In this document: positions 62,240 to 64,000 of the stretch, in pieces
Position numbering within the stretch: the first letter of the stretch is position 1
Layout: every line of letters starts with the position of its first letter
Assembly: GCA_016869515.1 (NCBI GenBank)
Contig: VGDZ01000002.1
Span: forward strand, 1-64,000
Direction: 5' to 3'
Length of the DNA stretch: 64,000 nt
DNA from: Alphaproteobacteria bacterium
Lineage (GTDB): Bacteria > Pseudomonadota > Alphaproteobacteria > VGDZ01
Made by a program: the position numbers and the translations under genes
The notes under the pieces: generated by a model
What the model saw: only the letters and a program-made list of their open reading frames with translations
What the model was told of the DNA's origin: nothing
Database searches by the model: none

Positions 62240-63583
62240 CTATGGCGCCCGCGCCGGCAGGCTGGCAAGCGCGCCGTCGACCGCGCGGCCCAGCTTGTCG
62301 ACGATCTCGCCGATCTGGTCGTCCGACAGGATGAAGGGCGGCGCCAGCATGATGTGGTCGCCCGCGCGGCCGTCGATGGTGCCGCCCATCGGATAGCACA
62401 TCAGGCCCTCGGCCAACGCCTGCGCCTTGACGCGGGCGTTGAGCTTGAGCGCGGGATCGAACGGCGCCTTGGTGGCACGGTCGGCGACGAACTCGACGGC
62501 CAGAAACAGGCCGCGGCCGCGGATGTCGCCGACATGGCGGTGATTGCCGAAGCGTTCGGTCAGCGCGTCCATCAGCCGAGTACCCTGTCGCTTGACGTTG
62601 TCCAGCAGCCGATCCTCGCGGATCACCTGCTGGACCGCCAGCGCGCCGGCACAGGCCGCGGCGTGGCCGAGATAGGTGTGGCCGTGCATGAAAAAGCCCG
62701 AACCGTCGCGCACCGCGTCGTGGATGCGCTTCTGCGCCAGCACCGCACCGATCGGCTGATAGCCCGCCCCCAGCCCCTTGGCCACGGTCATCAGATCGGG
62801 GACGATCTCCTCCTGCTCGCAGGCGTGCAAGGTGCCGGTACGGCCCATGCCGCACATTACCTCGTCCAGGATCAGCAGCACGCCGTACTTGTCGCAGATC
62901 TCGCGCACGCGCTTGAAATAGCCCGGCACCGCCGGCACCGCGCCCAGGGTCGCGCCGACCACGGTCTCGGCGACGAAGGCGCAGACCGTCTCGGGACCGG
63001 CGCGCAGGATCGCGGCCTCCAACTCGTCGGCCACGCGCCGGCCATAGGCGGCCTCGCTTTCGTCGTCGCGGCGGTGGCGATAGGCGAAGCAGGGCGCGAT
63101 GTGATCGACCTCGATCAGCATTGGCTTGAACATTTCGCGCCGCCAGGCATTGCCGCCCACCGCCAGCGCGCCCAGCGTGTTGCCGTGATAGCTGCCGCGG
63201 CGGGCGATGAACTTGGCGCGCCGGGGTTGGCCGATCTCGACGAAGAACTGGCGCGCCAGCTTGAGCGCGGCCTCGATCGCCTCGGAGCCGCCGGAGACGA
63301 AATAGACCCGGTCGATGCCGGCGGGCGCGTCCTCGACCAGGCGGTCGGCCAGGCGTTCCATCGGCTGGTTGGAAAAGAACGAGCTGTGGGCGAAGGGCAG
63401 TTCGCGCAATTGCGCGGCGATGGCGTCGGTGACCCGGCGCTCGGAATGGCCGAGGCAGGACACCGCCGCGCCGCCCGAGGCGTCGAGATAGCGCTTGCCC
63501 GAGGAATCGAACAGATAGGCCCCCTCGCCGCGCACGGCGACGGGGTAATCGGTTCGGGAATGGCGGTGGAAGACGTGGCTCAT
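62240..63583 (-). CDS. Class III (omega) aminotransferase
   Basis: This 447-residue PLP enzyme of the ornithine/beta-alanine aminotransferase class has an N-terminal [13 protein letters not shown] (about 32-44), the phosphate cup [17 protein letters not shown] (about 95-111), [26 protein letters not shown] with the cofactor Asp, and the PLP Lys in [14 protein letters not shown] (about 265-278). Substrates may be beta-alanine, taurine or diamines with pyruvate. It shares strand and close spacing with the TAXI receptor gene and may be on the same transcript. Confidence 0.93.
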   Translation of the reverse strand: MSHVFHRHSRTDYPVAVRGEGAYLFDSSGKRYLDASGGAAVSCLGHSERRVTDAIAAQLRELPFAHSSFFSNQPMERLADRLVEDAPAGIDRVYFVSGGSEAIEAALKLARQFFVEIGQPRRAKFIARRGSYHGNTLGALAVGGNAWRREMFKPMLIEVDHIAPCFAYRHRRDDESEAAYGRRVADELEAAILRAGPETVCAFVAETVVGATLGAVPAVPGYFKRVREICDKYGVLLILDEVMCGMGRTGTLHACEQEEIVPDLMTVAKGLGAGYQPIGAVLAQKRIHDAVRDGSGFFMHGHTYLGHAAACAGALAVQQVIREDRLLDNVKRQGTRLMDALTERFGNHRHVGDIRGRGLFLAVEFVADRATKAPFDPALKLNARVKAQALAEGLMCYPMGGTIDGRAGDHIMLAPPFILSDDQIGEIVDKLGRAVDGALASLPARAP

Positions 63584-63624
63584 GGGCAGAGCCTAGGCCT
63601 TGGGCCGGCCGCTGCCAAGAAGGG

Positions 63625-64000
63625 TTAGACCGCGATCCGAGCCAGGGCTTCGCGCAGCTTGGCGCGGGCCAACTCGGCCTGGGCGCGGCGCTCGCGCTGT
63701 TCCTCGATCACCTCTTCCGGCGCCTTGGCGACGAAGGCCTGGTTGCCCAGCTTCTGGTCGATCTTGGCGATCTCGCCGTCGGCCTTGTCGATCTCGCGCG
63801 CCAGCCGCGCCGATTCCTTGGCCAGATCGACATGGCCGGCCAACGGCAGGATCAGCACGGCGCCGTCCAGCACGATCTGCATGTCGCCCTTCTCGGCCGG
63901 CGCCTCGCCGACCTGGGCGCTTTCCAGCCGCGCCAAGCGCAGGATTTCCTCCTGATGCGCCGCCAGCCGCGCGGCGGTCGCGGCATCGGCCCCGCGCAAG
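63625..64000 (-). CDS. valS: Valyl-tRNA synthetase, C-terminal end
   Basis: Only the last 124 or so residues are in the window; the gene enters from beyond 64000. The visible part is the C-terminal coiled coil of ValS that contacts the tRNA, with VLILPLAGHVDLAKESARLA and the heptad-rich segment KIDQKLGNQAFVAKAPEEVI. The catalytic and editing domains are outside. It ends 41 bp upstream of the aminotransferase start; the synthetase may share transcription with the downstream genes or have its own terminator, which is not evident. Confidence 0.93.
   Translation of the reverse strand, partial: LRGADAATAARLAAHQEEILRLARLESAQVGEAPAEKGDMQIVLDGAVLILPLAGHVDLAKESARLAREIDKADGEIAKIDQKLGNQAFVAKAPEEVIEEQRERRAQAELARAKLREALARIAV

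Overview
The window is high-GC, gene-dense bacterial chromosome, most likely from an alphaproteobacterium of the Rhodospirillales type. This is inferred from a divergent ssb/uvrA pair, a DUF1491 protein, a 4-hydroxybenzoyl-CoA reductase, TRAP-TAXI and Bug-type solute receptors, and an FNR/FixK-like box. Most neighbouring genes overlap by 4 bp (ATGA/GTGA) in long operons. I found no recognisable DNA-binding regulator apart from a toxin-antitoxin antitoxin.

Layout. 1-0.5 kb: the right end of an IS5-family insertion sequence sits inside an LpxR-like gene. 0.5-11.7 kb: ssb, uvrA and a co-translated DUF3179 protein, a cupin and an MFS exporter, DUF1491, an NlpD-like LysM/M23 lipoprotein, a SnoaL-like protein, a crotonase and a paired acyl-CoA dehydrogenase. 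11.7-18.1 kb (minus): an ABC importer with two tandem NMT1/THI5-like binding proteins, a cytosine-deaminase-like amidohydrolase and an FAD-linked oxidase in one operon. 18.3-22.2 kb (minus): a TPP riboswitch followed by thiE, thiD, a Bug-type binding protein, a GNAT acetyltransferase and an SDR. 22.2-29.8 kb: an EamA transporter, an AstE/AspA-like deacylase and a complete Dpp-type peptide ABC system. 29.8-37.5 kb: a universal stress protein with an FNR-like box at an activating position, an M20 amidohydrolase whose ribosome binding site lies in a hairpin, an SDR, a PIN/Phd toxin-antitoxin pair, glmU-glmS, gph and tRNA-Val(CAC).

37.5-47 kb: an M81 (MlrC-like) protein, then a lower-GC insert with a triple 24-bp hairpin repeat and a two-gene Gabija-like (class 2 OLD nuclease plus UvrD-like helicase) defence module, then a phosphodiesterase/ABM/PhzF/EamA operon. 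47-53.6 kb: an SDR on the minus strand, then a plus-strand operon of a sugar-nucleotide epimerase, three paralogues of a protein family I do not recognise, and an FrnE-like DsbA protein. 53.6-62.2 kb (minus): TAXI receptor, fused TRAP permease, MFS protein and hcrC-hcrA-hcrB, which look like one transcription unit for uptake and reductive dehydroxylation of an aromatic acid. A class III aminotransferase and the 3' end of valS close the window.

The strongest candidates for undescribed biology are the three-paralogue operon (47.95-53.6 kb), the TPP-riboswitch operon carrying an orphan Bug receptor, and the NMT1-like ABC/deaminase/oxidase operon. The Gabija-like pair is a known type of system but unusually large.
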